Source: Alphaproteobacteria bacterium
Lineage (GTDB): Bacteria; Pseudomonadota; Alphaproteobacteria; Micropepsales; Micropepsaceae
Direction: 5' to 3'
NCBI GenBank assembly: GCA_013389115.1
Contig: JACADY010000008.1
Coordinates: 19,559 to 83,558, forward strand
Length of the DNA stretch: 64,000 nt
Shown: one piece after another, positions 1 through 6,764 of the stretch
Layout: every line of letters starts with the position of its first letter
How positions within the stretch are numbered: position 1 is the first letter of the stretch
Program-made: the position numbers and the translations under genes
The notes under the pieces: model-generated
Seen by the model: the letters and a program-made list of their open reading frames with translations, nothing else
Told to the model about the DNA's origin: nothing
Databases searched by the model: none

Positions 1-694
1 AGCCGACATTGTGATAGGCGCGGCCGAACTTGGGATTGAGCCGGATCGCTTCCTGATAGAAGGTCTGCGCCTGCTCGAAGTCGCCGCGTTCTCCGATGAC
101 GGTGCCCACCGTGTTCCACAGGATCGCGGCCTCTGGCATCTTGCAGATCGCAGCCTGCAGCAGTTCGATCGCGTCTTCGAAACGGCCTTTGTCGCGCAGC
201 ACCGCGGCAAGATTGTTGTAGCCCGAAGGGTTGTCCGGCTTCATGTCGATATAGAGCTTGAAGCAGCGCTCGGCGCCATCGAAGAGCTTCAGCTTCCAGG
301 CTGCAAGACCAAGGTTGAGATAAAGATCGCTGTCCTTGGGGTCGAGCTCGAACGCCTTCTGGTACATGGCGACGGCCTTGCTGAGCGCGCCGAGACGTTC
401 GAGCGTGAGGGCAAGAAGATGATAGGCCTGGCCGCAGGACGGATCGGCAGACGAGGCTTCAAGCGCGAGTTTCCCCGCTTTCGCCAAATCCTCGCGCTCG
501 AAGGCCTTGATCGCCTGCCGCAAGAGCACATTGCATTTGCGCCGCGCATCGCTCAGCGGTTTTTGGAGCGCCTGACGCAAGGCTTCATGGGAATGACGGA
601 TGAAATCCTGCGCCGCGCCGACGCCGCCGACTGCCCCGGCGCCTTCCTCCTCGTTTTCCGAGCCGGCGAGAAATTCCTCCAGGGACTTGGCCAT
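1..694 (-). CDS. TPR-repeat protein, C-terminus cut by window edge (possible FlmG-type flagellin modification protein)
   Basis: The reading frame begins with ATG at 692-694 (MAKSLEEFLAG) and stays open to the window edge, giving 231 residues of an incomplete protein. After an acidic, glycine-rich stretch (about residues 14-30) it consists of tetratricopeptide units from about residue 55 onward, recognisable by repeated helix-A signatures such as AYHLLALTLERLG, LYLNLGLAAWKLK, GYNNLAAVLRDKG and LWNTVGTVIGERG; the last visible unit starts AYHNVG. TPRs are protein-binding scaffolds. It lies divergent from flbT-flaF and the flagellins, with pseB/pseC close by. In Caulobacter, FlmG combines N-terminal TPRs with a C-terminal glycosyltransferase and glycosylates flagellin; this gene could be its counterpart, but the C-terminal domain that would prove it lies outside the window. 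A bacterial TPR protein of another function is the alternative. Confidence 0.8.
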   Translation of the reverse strand, partial: MAKSLEEFLAGSENEEEGAGAVGGVGAAQDFIRHSHEALRQALQKPLSDARRKCNVLLRQAIKAFEREDLAKAGKLALEASSADPSCGQAYHLLALTLERLGALSKAVAMYQKAFELDPKDSDLYLNLGLAAWKLKLFDGAERCFKLYIDMKPDNPSGYNNLAAVLRDKGRFEDAIELLQAAICKMPEAAILWNTVGTVIGERGDFEQAQTFYQEAIRLNPKFGRAYHNVG

Positions 695-990
695 GCGCGC
701 TCCGCTACGGCAACGTGGGGGGCTCCGCCCTTCCGCCAGGCGTTGCGAAAAGAGAAAGAAAGAGAGCGGCAAGCTTGGGTCTGTCGACCGCGCGCCGCTC
801 TGGCTTTGCGAGCGTGAAACCCAGCACGGCCATGGTTAAGTCCACATTAAAGGGACGGGCGCGAAGGGATGGGAGCTATTTCTTAACCGAGCGGCGATTA
901 CAAATGAACGTAGGGCCCAGGTTGACCTCCATCTTGCATGGAGCGTTGGGGAAGGGCCTCCATCAGGAACAAATTTGCCGGTTACTGCCG

Positions 991-1416
991 ATGCCGCTCA
1001 AACTCTCACTCAAGCCGCACGAGAAATTCGTCGTCAACGGGGTCGTTTTGACGAACGGGGACCGCCGCGCGACCTTGGTGGTGGAGAACAAGGCCTCGAT
1101 CCTGCGCGAGAAGGATATCCTTCAGCAGACACAGGCCGACACGCCCGCCAAACGCATCTACTTCCCCATCATGATGATGTATCTCCAGCCCGACGAGACG
1201 GGGCCGTTCTACAATGAATTTGCGGTCCGCATGACCGAATTCATGAACGCGATCTCCAACCGTGAGGCGCTGGCGACGTGTGTTGCGATTTCCAAGGACG
1301 TCATGTCGGGCAATTTCTACAAGGCCCTCATGAAGTGCCGCAAATTGTTTGAGTTCGAGCAGGAGCGACTGAACTATGTCCCTCACGGCGTATCAGCGGA
1401 CGTTGAAAACGGTTGA
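991..1416 (+). CDS. flbT: Flagellar biosynthesis repressor FlbT
   Basis: This 141-residue protein starts MPLKLSLKPHEKFVVNG and matches the FlbT family in length and in the block ending IYFPIMMMYLQPDE. FlbT is an alphaproteobacterial post-transcriptional regulator that binds the 5' untranslated region of flagellin mRNA and destabilises it or limits its translation until the hook is finished. The start at 991 fits the family length; the frame is open further upstream but that extension is not family-like. No good Shine-Dalgarno precedes the ATG. The next gene, flaF, begins 41 bp before the flbT stop, so the two are almost surely co-transcribed and translationally coupled. Confidence 0.93.
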   Translation: MPLKLSLKPHEKFVVNGVVLTNGDRRATLVVENKASILREKDILQQTQADTPAKRIYFPIMMMYLQPDETGPFYNEFAVRMTEFMNAISNREALATCVAISKDVMSGNFYKALMKCRKLFEFEQERLNYVPHGVSADVENG

Positions 1417-1726
1417 GGCTCCTCGTGATACCGAATACCGACTCTTCACGAATATAACCCGCGCCCTGGTCGAAGTCCGCGAACTGCCGCGCACGGACAA
1501 GCGCGTGATCGCCGCCATCGGCCGCAATCGACAGCTTTGGACGACGCTGGCCTCCGACTGCTCGGATCCGGGCAATCAGCTGCCGCAAGGCTTGCGCGCC
1601 CAGATCATTTCGCTCTCGCTCTGGGTCGGGCGATACTCAAGCAAGGTGATGCGCGAAGGTGCGACGATCGATCCGCTGGTCGACATCAATCGCACGATCA
1701 TGCAAGGGCTTGAGAAGCGAACCTAA
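1376..1726 (+). CDS. flaF: Flagellar biosynthesis regulator FlaF
   Basis: The 116-residue product (MSLTAYQRTLKTVEAPRDTE) has the FlaF family layout, including the conserved RNRQLWTTLASD block near residues 50-61 and the LWVGRYSSKV block near 82-91. In alphaproteobacteria FlaF acts opposite to FlbT: it is needed for flagellin synthesis and secretion. A GGAG lies about 10 nt before the ATG, inside the end of flbT, so the start is well supported. The order flbT-flaF-flagellin is typical of the class. Confidence 0.93.
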   Translation: MSLTAYQRTLKTVEAPRDTEYRLFTNITRALVEVRELPRTDKRVIAAIGRNRQLWTTLASDCSDPGNQLPQGLRAQIISLSLWVGRYSSKVMREGATIDPLVDINRTIMQGLEKRT

Positions 1727-1784
1727 CAGAGCTCGGCAAATCTCACCCCCGCTCGGCAGGTCTTTCCCGCATATCGTGCGGGGT

Positions 1785-1799
1785 GGGCAGCAATTGCCG
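1785..1799. promoter_or_regulatory. Enhancer-like dyad upstream of flagellin 1
   Basis: The dyad GGGCA-N5-TGCCG differs in one base from CGGCA-N5-TGCCG, which occurs upstream of the other two flagellin genes. Two further half sites (CTCGGCAAATCT at 1732-1743 and CTCGGCAGGTCT at 1752-1763) lie just upstream. They sit about 70-140 bp before the sigma-54 promoter, where a sigma-54 activator would bind. The motif resembles the ftr elements bound by FlbD in Caulobacter; assignment to FlbD is inference. Confidence 0.55.
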
Positions 1800-1870
1800 G
1801 ATTGCGCCTGGTTGTACGAAATAAAAACGAAATAAATCAATAGGTTAGAGCAAAGATCCGCGCGCGCTAC

Positions 1871-1886
1871 TGGCATGTCGCTTGAG
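1871..1886 (+). promoter_or_regulatory. Sigma-54 promoter of flagellin 1
   Basis: TGGCATGTCGCTTGAG matches the -24/-12 consensus TGGCAC-N5-TTGC except for the final GC, which is GA. Position and spacing agree with the better copies in front of the second and third flagellin genes. The leader down to the start codon is about 75 nt, long enough to carry an FlbT target. Confidence 0.65.
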
Positions 1887-1963
1887 TAGTGACGCGTTGC
1901 AGGCGGATTTGCCTGCGCGAGCAAGAAAGCTCGCCAACCCCTCCCAGAATGGAAGGAAAAATC

Positions 1964-2788
1964 ATGGCTACCGTAAACACGAACGTTGGGGCGATGGTCG
2001 CGCTTCAGAACCTGAACGCGACTAACAAGGAACTGGAGATCGTGCAGAACCGCATCAACACGGGCTTGAAGGTTGCGACCGCCAAGGATAACGGCGCGGT
2101 CTATGCCATTGCCCAGAACATGCGTTCGGACGTCGCCGGCCTTAATGCGGTCCAACAGAGCCTTGACCGGGCGATTTCGACTGTTGATGTCGGCATCGCC
2201 GCCGCCGAAGGAATTTCCGACCTTCTCATCGAGATGAAGGAAAAGTCCCTGGCGGCTTCTGACTCGTCGCTCGACACCGCAAGCCGTGACGCCCTCAATG
2301 AGGATTTCACGGCCCTGCGCGACCAGATTACGACGATGGTGGACAACGCCCTCTTCAACGGCGTCAACATCATCGACGGCTCCGTTACCAGCCTTGCGGC
2401 CCTTGCGGACGCGGATGGCACCGCAACGATCACCGTTGGGAGCGAGAATCTGGGATTGAGCGGCTCGATCATCACGATCGCGACGACTGGGAATATTGGT
2501 ACCCAGACCGACGCCTCGGCGATGATCTCAACCGTGGAGACCTCGCTCCAGAACCTCAATGAGGCACTGGCGCGTTTGGGCACGAACTCGAAGAAGCTGG
2601 AAATCCACAGCGAGTTCATCACCAAGCTCTCCGACTCGCTCACGGCCGGTATCGGCAATCTTGTCGATGCGGACCTTGCGGTCGAAAGCTCGCGGTTGCA
2701 GTCGTTGCAGGTCAAGCAGCAGCTTGGCGTTCAGGCATTGTCGATTGCCAACGCCGCGCCGCAAACGCTGCTGTCGCTGTTCGGTTAA
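1964..2788 (+). CDS. Flagellin 1
   Basis: This 274-residue flagellin begins MATVNTNVGAMVALQNLN and ends QALSIANAAPQTLLSLFG. The N-terminal D0/D1 helices (about residues 1-140) and C-terminal D1/D0 helices (about 190-274) are joined by a short Ser/Thr/Ala-rich segment, so there is almost no outer D2/D3 domain, as in other alphaproteobacterial flagellins. GGAAGG precedes the ATG at 1964 with good spacing; in-frame starts further upstream lack the flagellin N-terminus. The protein is exported through the flagellar apparatus and polymerises into the filament. It is very similar to flagellin 2, and the exposed Ser/Thr-rich stretch is the likely glycosylation area. Confidence 0.96.
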   Translation: MATVNTNVGAMVALQNLNATNKELEIVQNRINTGLKVATAKDNGAVYAIAQNMRSDVAGLNAVQQSLDRAISTVDVGIAAAEGISDLLIEMKEKSLAASDSSLDTASRDALNEDFTALRDQITTMVDNALFNGVNIIDGSVTSLAALADADGTATITVGSENLGLSGSIITIATTGNIGTQTDASAMISTVETSLQNLNEALARLGTNSKKLEIHSEFITKLSDSLTAGIGNLVDADLAVESSRLQSLQVKQQLGVQALSIANAAPQTLLSLFG

Positions 2789-2802
2789 GAGGACTAGAAC
2801 GC

Positions 2803-2840
2803 GCGGAACCGGCCCAGTGTCGGTTCCGCCGTTCCTTTTG
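2803..2840 (+). terminator. Probable intrinsic terminator after flagellin 1
   Basis: A perfect 9-bp stem (GCGGAACCG at 2803-2811 with CGGTTCCGC at 2821-2829) and 9-nt loop begins 15 bp after the stop codon and is followed by a T-rich stretch (CGTTCCTTTT). It should separate flagellin 1 from the flagellin 2 promoter region. Confidence 0.75.
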
Positions 2841-2888
2841 GATCAAGGATTTAACCATGCGAGCGCCGCAGAAGCGGCAAATTCTACC

Positions 2889-2922
2889 CGGCAATTTCTG
2901 CCGCGACCGGCAATTTTTGCCG
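2889..2922. promoter_or_regulatory. Pair of CGGCA-N5-TGCCG dyads upstream of flagellin 2
   Basis: Two perfect copies of CGGCA-N5-TGCCG lie at 2889-2903 and 2908-2922, with centres 19 bp apart, and a further half site CGGCAA lies at 2875-2880. They sit roughly 90-120 bp upstream of the sigma-54 promoter. This is the strongest cluster of the three and the best candidate for a bound activator dimer pair of FlbD type. Confidence 0.7.
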
Positions 2923-3009
2923 ACATATTTTGCCTGGCTCATCGGACGCATCCGATGGGCTTCCTTGTGCTGCGCGCACTTAGATTGTTACTGAAATCCT
3001 AACCCCTTC

Positions 3010-3025
3010 TGGCATCGACGTTGCG
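3010..3025 (+). promoter_or_regulatory. Sigma-54 promoter of flagellin 2
   Basis: TGGCATCGACGTTGCG carries both invariant elements of a -24/-12 promoter, GG and GC, at the required 10-nt separation. It lies about 75 nt upstream of the flagellin 2 start codon. Confidence 0.82.
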
Positions 3026-3096
3026 TCTGGCCTCAACGGAGCAAAACGCTCCGCGAGCAAAACGCTCAAGCGTAAGAACCAGAACGGAGTACCAGA

Positions 3097-3921
3097 ATGG
3101 TAACGGTGAACACGAATGTGGGGGCGATGGTCGCCCTTCAGAACCTCAACAGGACGAACAAGGAATTGGAAACGACGCAGAACCGGATCAACACCGGTCT
3201 TGCGGTTGGTTCGGCGAAAGACAATGGCGCCGTTTTCGCCATTGCGCAGAACATGCGTTCCGATGTGGCCGGCCTGAACGCCGTGCAGCAGAGCCTTGAT
3301 CGTGCAATCTCGACCGTCGATGTCGGCCTTGCGGCCGGCGAAGCCATTTCCGACCTTCTCATCGAGATGAAGGAAAAGGCGCTGGCGGCGTCGGACAGCT
3401 CTCTCGATACGGCAAGCCGCGACGCCCTCAACGAGGACTTCTCGGCGCTGCGTGATCAGATCACGACGATGGTCAACAATGCGACCTTCAACGGCTCGAA
3501 CCTGCTCGACGGTACACTGACCAGCATCACGGCCCTCGCCGATGCGGACGGCTCATCGACGATCACGGTGTCTGGCGAAGACCTCTCGCTCAGCGGCTCG
3601 ATCGTCACGATTGCGTCGACAGGGTCAATCGACACCCAGACTGACGCCTCGGCGATGATCTCGACCGTTGAAACCTCGCTTCAGAACCTCTCTGAAGCCT
3701 TGGCGCGCCTCGGCACGAACTCGAAGAAGCTTGAGATCCACTCTGAGTTCGTAACGAAACTGTCCGACACGCTGAAAGCCGGTATCGGCAATCTTGTCGA
3801 TGCGGACCTGGCGGTCGAAAGTTCGCGGTTGCAGTCCTTGCAGGTCAAGCAGCAGCTTGGCATTCAGGCACTGTCAATTGCAAACAGCTCGCCGCAGACG
3901 TTGCTCGCTCTGTTCGGGTAA
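3097..3921 (+). CDS. Flagellin 2
   Basis: The 274-residue product (MVTVNTNVGAMVALQNLN to SLFG-like end QTLLALFG) is collinear with flagellin 1 and identical over long stretches of both helical ends; most differences fall in the central Ser/Thr-rich part (about residues 140-190). CGGAG lies upstream of the ATG. As the closest paralogue with the best promoter and enhancer set it may be the major filament subunit, but that is inference. Having two almost identical subunits plus a divergent third one fits the multi-flagellin filaments of alphaproteobacteria. Confidence 0.96.
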   Translation: MVTVNTNVGAMVALQNLNRTNKELETTQNRINTGLAVGSAKDNGAVFAIAQNMRSDVAGLNAVQQSLDRAISTVDVGLAAGEAISDLLIEMKEKALAASDSSLDTASRDALNEDFSALRDQITTMVNNATFNGSNLLDGTLTSITALADADGSSTITVSGEDLSLSGSIVTIASTGSIDTQTDASAMISTVETSLQNLSEALARLGTNSKKLEIHSEFVTKLSDTLKAGIGNLVDADLAVESSRLQSLQVKQQLGIQALSIANSSPQTLLALFG

Positions 3922-3937
3922 CAAGGGTTAGGAGGAA

Positions 3938-3961
3938 GGGCGGGGCGCCACGGCCTCGCCC
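3938..3961 (+). other. RNA hairpin between flagellin 2 and flaG
   Basis: A 9-bp stem with one G-U pair (GGGCGGGGC at 3938-3946 with GCCTCGCCC at 3953-3961) and a 6-nt loop lies 16 bp after the flagellin 2 stop. No T-run follows, so it is more likely a 3'-end protecting or partially terminating structure that lowers flaG expression relative to flagellin. Confidence 0.45.
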
Positions 3962-4006
3962 GGATTCCCTCAGCGAGGAGGCGCCACCAGATTCGGCGAA
4001 TGACTG

Positions 4007-4414
4007 ATGATCACGCCAGTCGCTAGCAACGTGTCTGTAGCACTGATCGAGCCCGTCGCCCCTGAGGCGGCAAGGCCCGTCAGCCGATCAATCTCGCCAG
4101 CTTCCGTTCAGCAGCCCCGGCCCAACGACGATTCCGGAGCGCGGCAGCAGGAAGCCGAGGAAAAGCGGGACGAAAAGAACAGCGAAGACCTGTCAACAGC
4201 CCTTGGCGAACGGTATCGCCAATTCAAGGACTCCCTTCTGAATTTGAATTCCCGCCTCAGCATCGATCAGGATGAGGCGACGGACCGCTATGTCTACCGC
4301 TCGATCCATCGCAAGACGGGCGAAGTCCTGAACCAGTGGCCGGCGGAAGAAATCCTACACATGCTGAAAGCGTTGCGCGAGCAGGAAGCCCACCTCGTCG
4401 ATAAGACGGTCTAA
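4007..4414 (+). CDS. flaG: FlaG family flagellar protein
   Basis: The 135-residue protein has a disordered Ser/Pro/Gln-rich N-terminus (about residues 1-60) and a FlaG domain (about 65-130) recognised by LNLNSRLSIDQDEATD, YVYRSIHRKTGEVLNQWP and a terminal helix. FlaG proteins affect filament length and number; the biochemical role is not settled. It follows flagellin 2 at 85 bp, after a stable hairpin, with no separate strong promoter visible, so it is probably read from the flagellin 2 promoter. A GAGGAGG lies too far upstream (more than 20 nt) to be the ribosome site of this ATG, so the start is moderately sure. Confidence 0.85.
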   Translation: MITPVASNVSVALIEPVAPEAARPVSRSISPASVQQPRPNDDSGARQQEAEEKRDEKNSEDLSTALGERYRQFKDSLLNLNSRLSIDQDEATDRYVYRSIHRKTGEVLNQWPAEEILHMLKALREQEAHLVDKTV

Positions 4415-4470
4415 AGCGCGAATAAGTGCCAAGGCTCGGCAAATCTATCCATTGATCGGCATGTTTTGAC

Positions 4471-4485
4471 CGGCACGACCTGCCG
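4471..4485. promoter_or_regulatory. CGGCA-N5-TGCCG dyad upstream of flagellin 3
   Basis: A perfect CGGCA-N5-TGCCG dyad is present, with half sites CGGCAAATCT at 4437-4446 and CGGCATGTTT at 4457-4466 just upstream. It lies about 76 bp before the sigma-54 promoter of flagellin 3, matching the arrangement upstream of flagellin 2. Confidence 0.68.
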
Positions 4486-4560
4486 CGCCACGCGCCGCCC
4501 TGACCCGAGCGAAAGAGAATTGTCTATAACAATCAGATAGATAATGGCCATGCCAAGACT

Positions 4561-4576
4561 TGGCATCGTCATTGCC
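4561..4576 (+). promoter_or_regulatory. Sigma-54 promoter of flagellin 3
   Basis: TGGCATCGTCATTGCC has the -24 GG and -12 GC elements at correct spacing and a TTGC core. The start codon of flagellin 3 is about 74 nt further on, the same leader length as for flagellins 1 and 2. Confidence 0.82.
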
Positions 4577-4649
4577 ATTCCTGCTTCGAGGGCACAGAAC
4601 CGAAAACGGGCTCAAGTGCCGCCGTTGATGCCCTAAGGAGTGGTAGCTC

Positions 4650-5480
4650 ATGACGATTTCGGTCAACACCAACGTTTCGGCGATGATCGCGCTTCAGAAC
4701 CTGAACGCGACCAACAGTCAGCTCGACGTCACGATGAACCGCATTAACACGGGTCTGAAGGTCGCCGGCGCGAAGGACAATGCCGCGGTGTATGCGATCG
4801 CCCAGAACATGCGGGCCGACACGAGCGCACTCGCCGCGGTGACACAAAGCGTCAACCGCGCCGTATCGATCGTCGATGTGACGCTCGCAGCGGGCGAGAC
4901 GATTTCCGACCTTCTCGTGCAGATGAAGGAAAAGGTCATCTCGGCGAACGATCCATCGATCGACACTGCCTCGCGCGACGCCCTCAACGAAGACTTCCAG
5001 GCTCTGCTCTCTCAGATTGAGTCGGTGGTTGAGAACGCGGAATTCGACGGTGCGAACCTGCTCAACTCCTCGGTGACGAGCATTGCCATCCTCGCCGATG
5101 CGGACGCAACCTCGACGATCACGCTGCGCGCAGAGCCCTTCGCGCTCAGCGGCACGATCATCACAATGGCCTCGACAGCCAATCTCTCGACGATGACAGC
5201 TGCCTCAGCGGCGCTCGCGCAGCTGAACACGAGCCTTGTAAATGTCAACGCGGCGCTGGCGCGGATTGGCTCGACGGCGAAAAAGCTGGAAACGCATCTG
5301 ACCTTTGTCGCCAAGCTGGAGGATTCGCTGACCGCCGGTATCGGCAATCTCGTCGACGCGGACCTCGCGGACGAAAGTGCCAAGCTTCAGGCGCTCCAGG
5401 TCAAGCAGCAATTGGGTGCGCAGGCCCTCTCGATCGCGAACACGCGTCCCCAGATCGTGCTCTCGCTCTTCCAGCAGTAA
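4650..5480 (+). CDS. Flagellin 3 (divergent paralogue)
   Basis: This 276-residue flagellin starts MTISVNTNVSAMIALQNLN and ends QIVLSLFQQ. Both helical ends are conserved, but it differs from flagellins 1 and 2 at many positions, for example KVISANDPSIDTASRD and IESVVENAEFDGANLLN, and its tail is FQQ rather than FG. AGGAG precedes the ATG at good spacing. It has its own sigma-54 promoter and enhancer dyad and is followed by a strong terminator. In Caulobacter one divergent flagellin (FljJ) works as a translational co-repressor with FlbT instead of a bulk subunit; whether this gene has such a role or only marks part of the filament cannot be told from sequence. Confidence 0.95.
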   Translation: MTISVNTNVSAMIALQNLNATNSQLDVTMNRINTGLKVAGAKDNAAVYAIAQNMRADTSALAAVTQSVNRAVSIVDVTLAAGETISDLLVQMKEKVISANDPSIDTASRDALNEDFQALLSQIESVVENAEFDGANLLNSSVTSIAILADADATSTITLRAEPFALSGTIITMASTANLSTMTAASAALAQLNTSLVNVNAALARIGSTAKKLETHLTFVAKLEDSLTAGIGNLVDADLADESAKLQALQVKQQLGAQALSIANTRPQIVLSLFQQ

Positions 5481-5508
5481 GAGCCCCCCTCGAATCGGAA
5501 ATGACAAT

Positions 5509-5533
5509 AGGGCCGCAAAAGCGGCCCTTTTTT
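5509..5533 (+). terminator. Intrinsic terminator after flagellin 3
   Basis: An 8-bp GC-rich stem (AGGGCCGC / GCGGCCCT), AAAA loop and six T residues make a textbook rho-independent terminator 28 bp after the stop codon. It also separates the flagellin block from the convergent pseC gene, and the A-rich loop side gives little support for use in the other direction. Confidence 0.9.
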
Positions 5534-5549
5534 GCTACACTAAGAATGA

Positions 5550-6764
5550 TCAGCCGCGAAGCGCCCGGGCAAGCGCATCGACGACGCGCCTGACATCATC
5601 CAGATCCATGCGTGCCGAGAGGGGCAGGGAAAGCGCCTGTTCGTAGTAGGCATCACCGCCGGGAAGTCGCGTCACACCATAGCGCAGCGCGTAATAGGGC
5701 TGGCGGTGCACTGGATAGTAATGCACCTGCGTCCCAATCCCCTGCGCCGCGAGATGGCGCATCAGGCTTGCGCGCGCAACGCCGGCGGCCGCGAAGTCGA
5801 TGCGCACTACATAGAGATGCCACGCAGGTGAACACGCCCGCGTGCGCGTCAGCAGTCTGACATGCGGGCTGATATCGCCGAGCAGCGAATCATATTCCGC
5901 AACGAGCGCCCGCCTGATGTCGACAAATCGCGAAAGCTTCTTGAGCTGAGAGAGACCGAGCGCGCACTGGATATCATTGGCGCGGTAGTTGAAGCCCGGC
6001 TCATGCATCTCATAGGACCAGGGATTGGGCGCGCCGCTCGCATCGAAGGAATCGGGATTGGCGAAGGCAGAAGCATCCCGCGTCATGCCATGGCTACGAT
6101 CGCGACGCATCCGGGCTGCGATCTGGGGATCGTTGGTGGTGATCGCGCCGCCTTCGCCCATGGCGATGGTCTTGACGGGATGAAAGGAAAAGACCGTGAG
6201 GTCGCAATGGCGGTTTGCACCGACGCTTGCCCCATGAGCCTGAGCGCCGATTGCATGGCACGCATCCTCGATCACTTTGACGCCGTTTCGCTTGGCAAGG
6301 CGCGCGATGGCTTCAAGATCCCCCGTTTGCCCGTTGAGGTGCACGGGAAGGACAACATCCGCGCGTTGGTCGGGGCATCGCGCAAGCGCTTCGGCGAAAT
6401 GGGTTGCTTCCATGAGGCCGGTCGCCGGATCGACGTCGGCGAACACGATTTCCGCGCCGCACAAGCGCATCGCGTTGGCCGTTGCAAGAAATGTCAGTGT
6501 GGGGACGATTGCGGTTGCGCCCGGCTTGATGTCGAGGGCGCGCCCCGCCAGATGCAGGGCCGCTGTTCCGTTCGCGCACACAACGGCCTCACTGGCGCCT
6601 GTCGCGCTGGCGAGCGCCGCTTCGAATTGGCCGACGGCGGGTCCCGTTGTCAGCGTGAGGGAGCGCAGCACGGCGGTCACCGCAGCGATGTCGTCTTCTT
6701 CGATCAACTGGCAGCCATAGGGCAGAAAGTCCGCCCCGCCGCCCTTTGGTGTCACGCGAAGCAT
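5550..6764 (-). CDS. pseC: DegT/DnrJ family sugar aminotransferase (PseC/FlmB type)
   Basis: The 404-residue PLP enzyme matches the UDP-4-amino-4,6-dideoxy-N-acetyl-altrosamine transaminase family: N-terminal LPYGCQLIEEDDI, NGTAALHLA for the cofactor phosphate, DACHAIGA, and the PLP lysine in SFHPVKTIAMGEGG. It acts on the 4-keto sugar made by the neighbouring dehydratase, on the path to pseudaminic (nonulosonic) acid used to glycosylate flagellin in the cytoplasm. The gene overlaps the end of pseB by 13 bp, so they form one unit transcribed toward the flagellins. Later steps (PseH, PseG, PseI, PseF) are not in the window. In Caulobacter the homologue is called flmB. Confidence 0.88.
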   Translation of the reverse strand: MLRVTPKGGGADFLPYGCQLIEEDDIAAVTAVLRSLTLTTGPAVGQFEAALASATGASEAVVCANGTAALHLAGRALDIKPGATAIVPTLTFLATANAMRLCGAEIVFADVDPATGLMEATHFAEALARCPDQRADVVLPVHLNGQTGDLEAIARLAKRNGVKVIEDACHAIGAQAHGASVGANRHCDLTVFSFHPVKTIAMGEGGAITTNDPQIAARMRRDRSHGMTRDASAFANPDSFDASGAPNPWSYEMHEPGFNYRANDIQCALGLSQLKKLSRFVDIRRALVAEYDSLLGDISPHVRLLTRTRACSPAWHLYVVRIDFAAAGVARASLMRHLAAQGIGTQVHYYPVHRQPYYALRYGVTRLPGGDAYYEQALSLPLSARMDLDDVRRVVDALARALRG

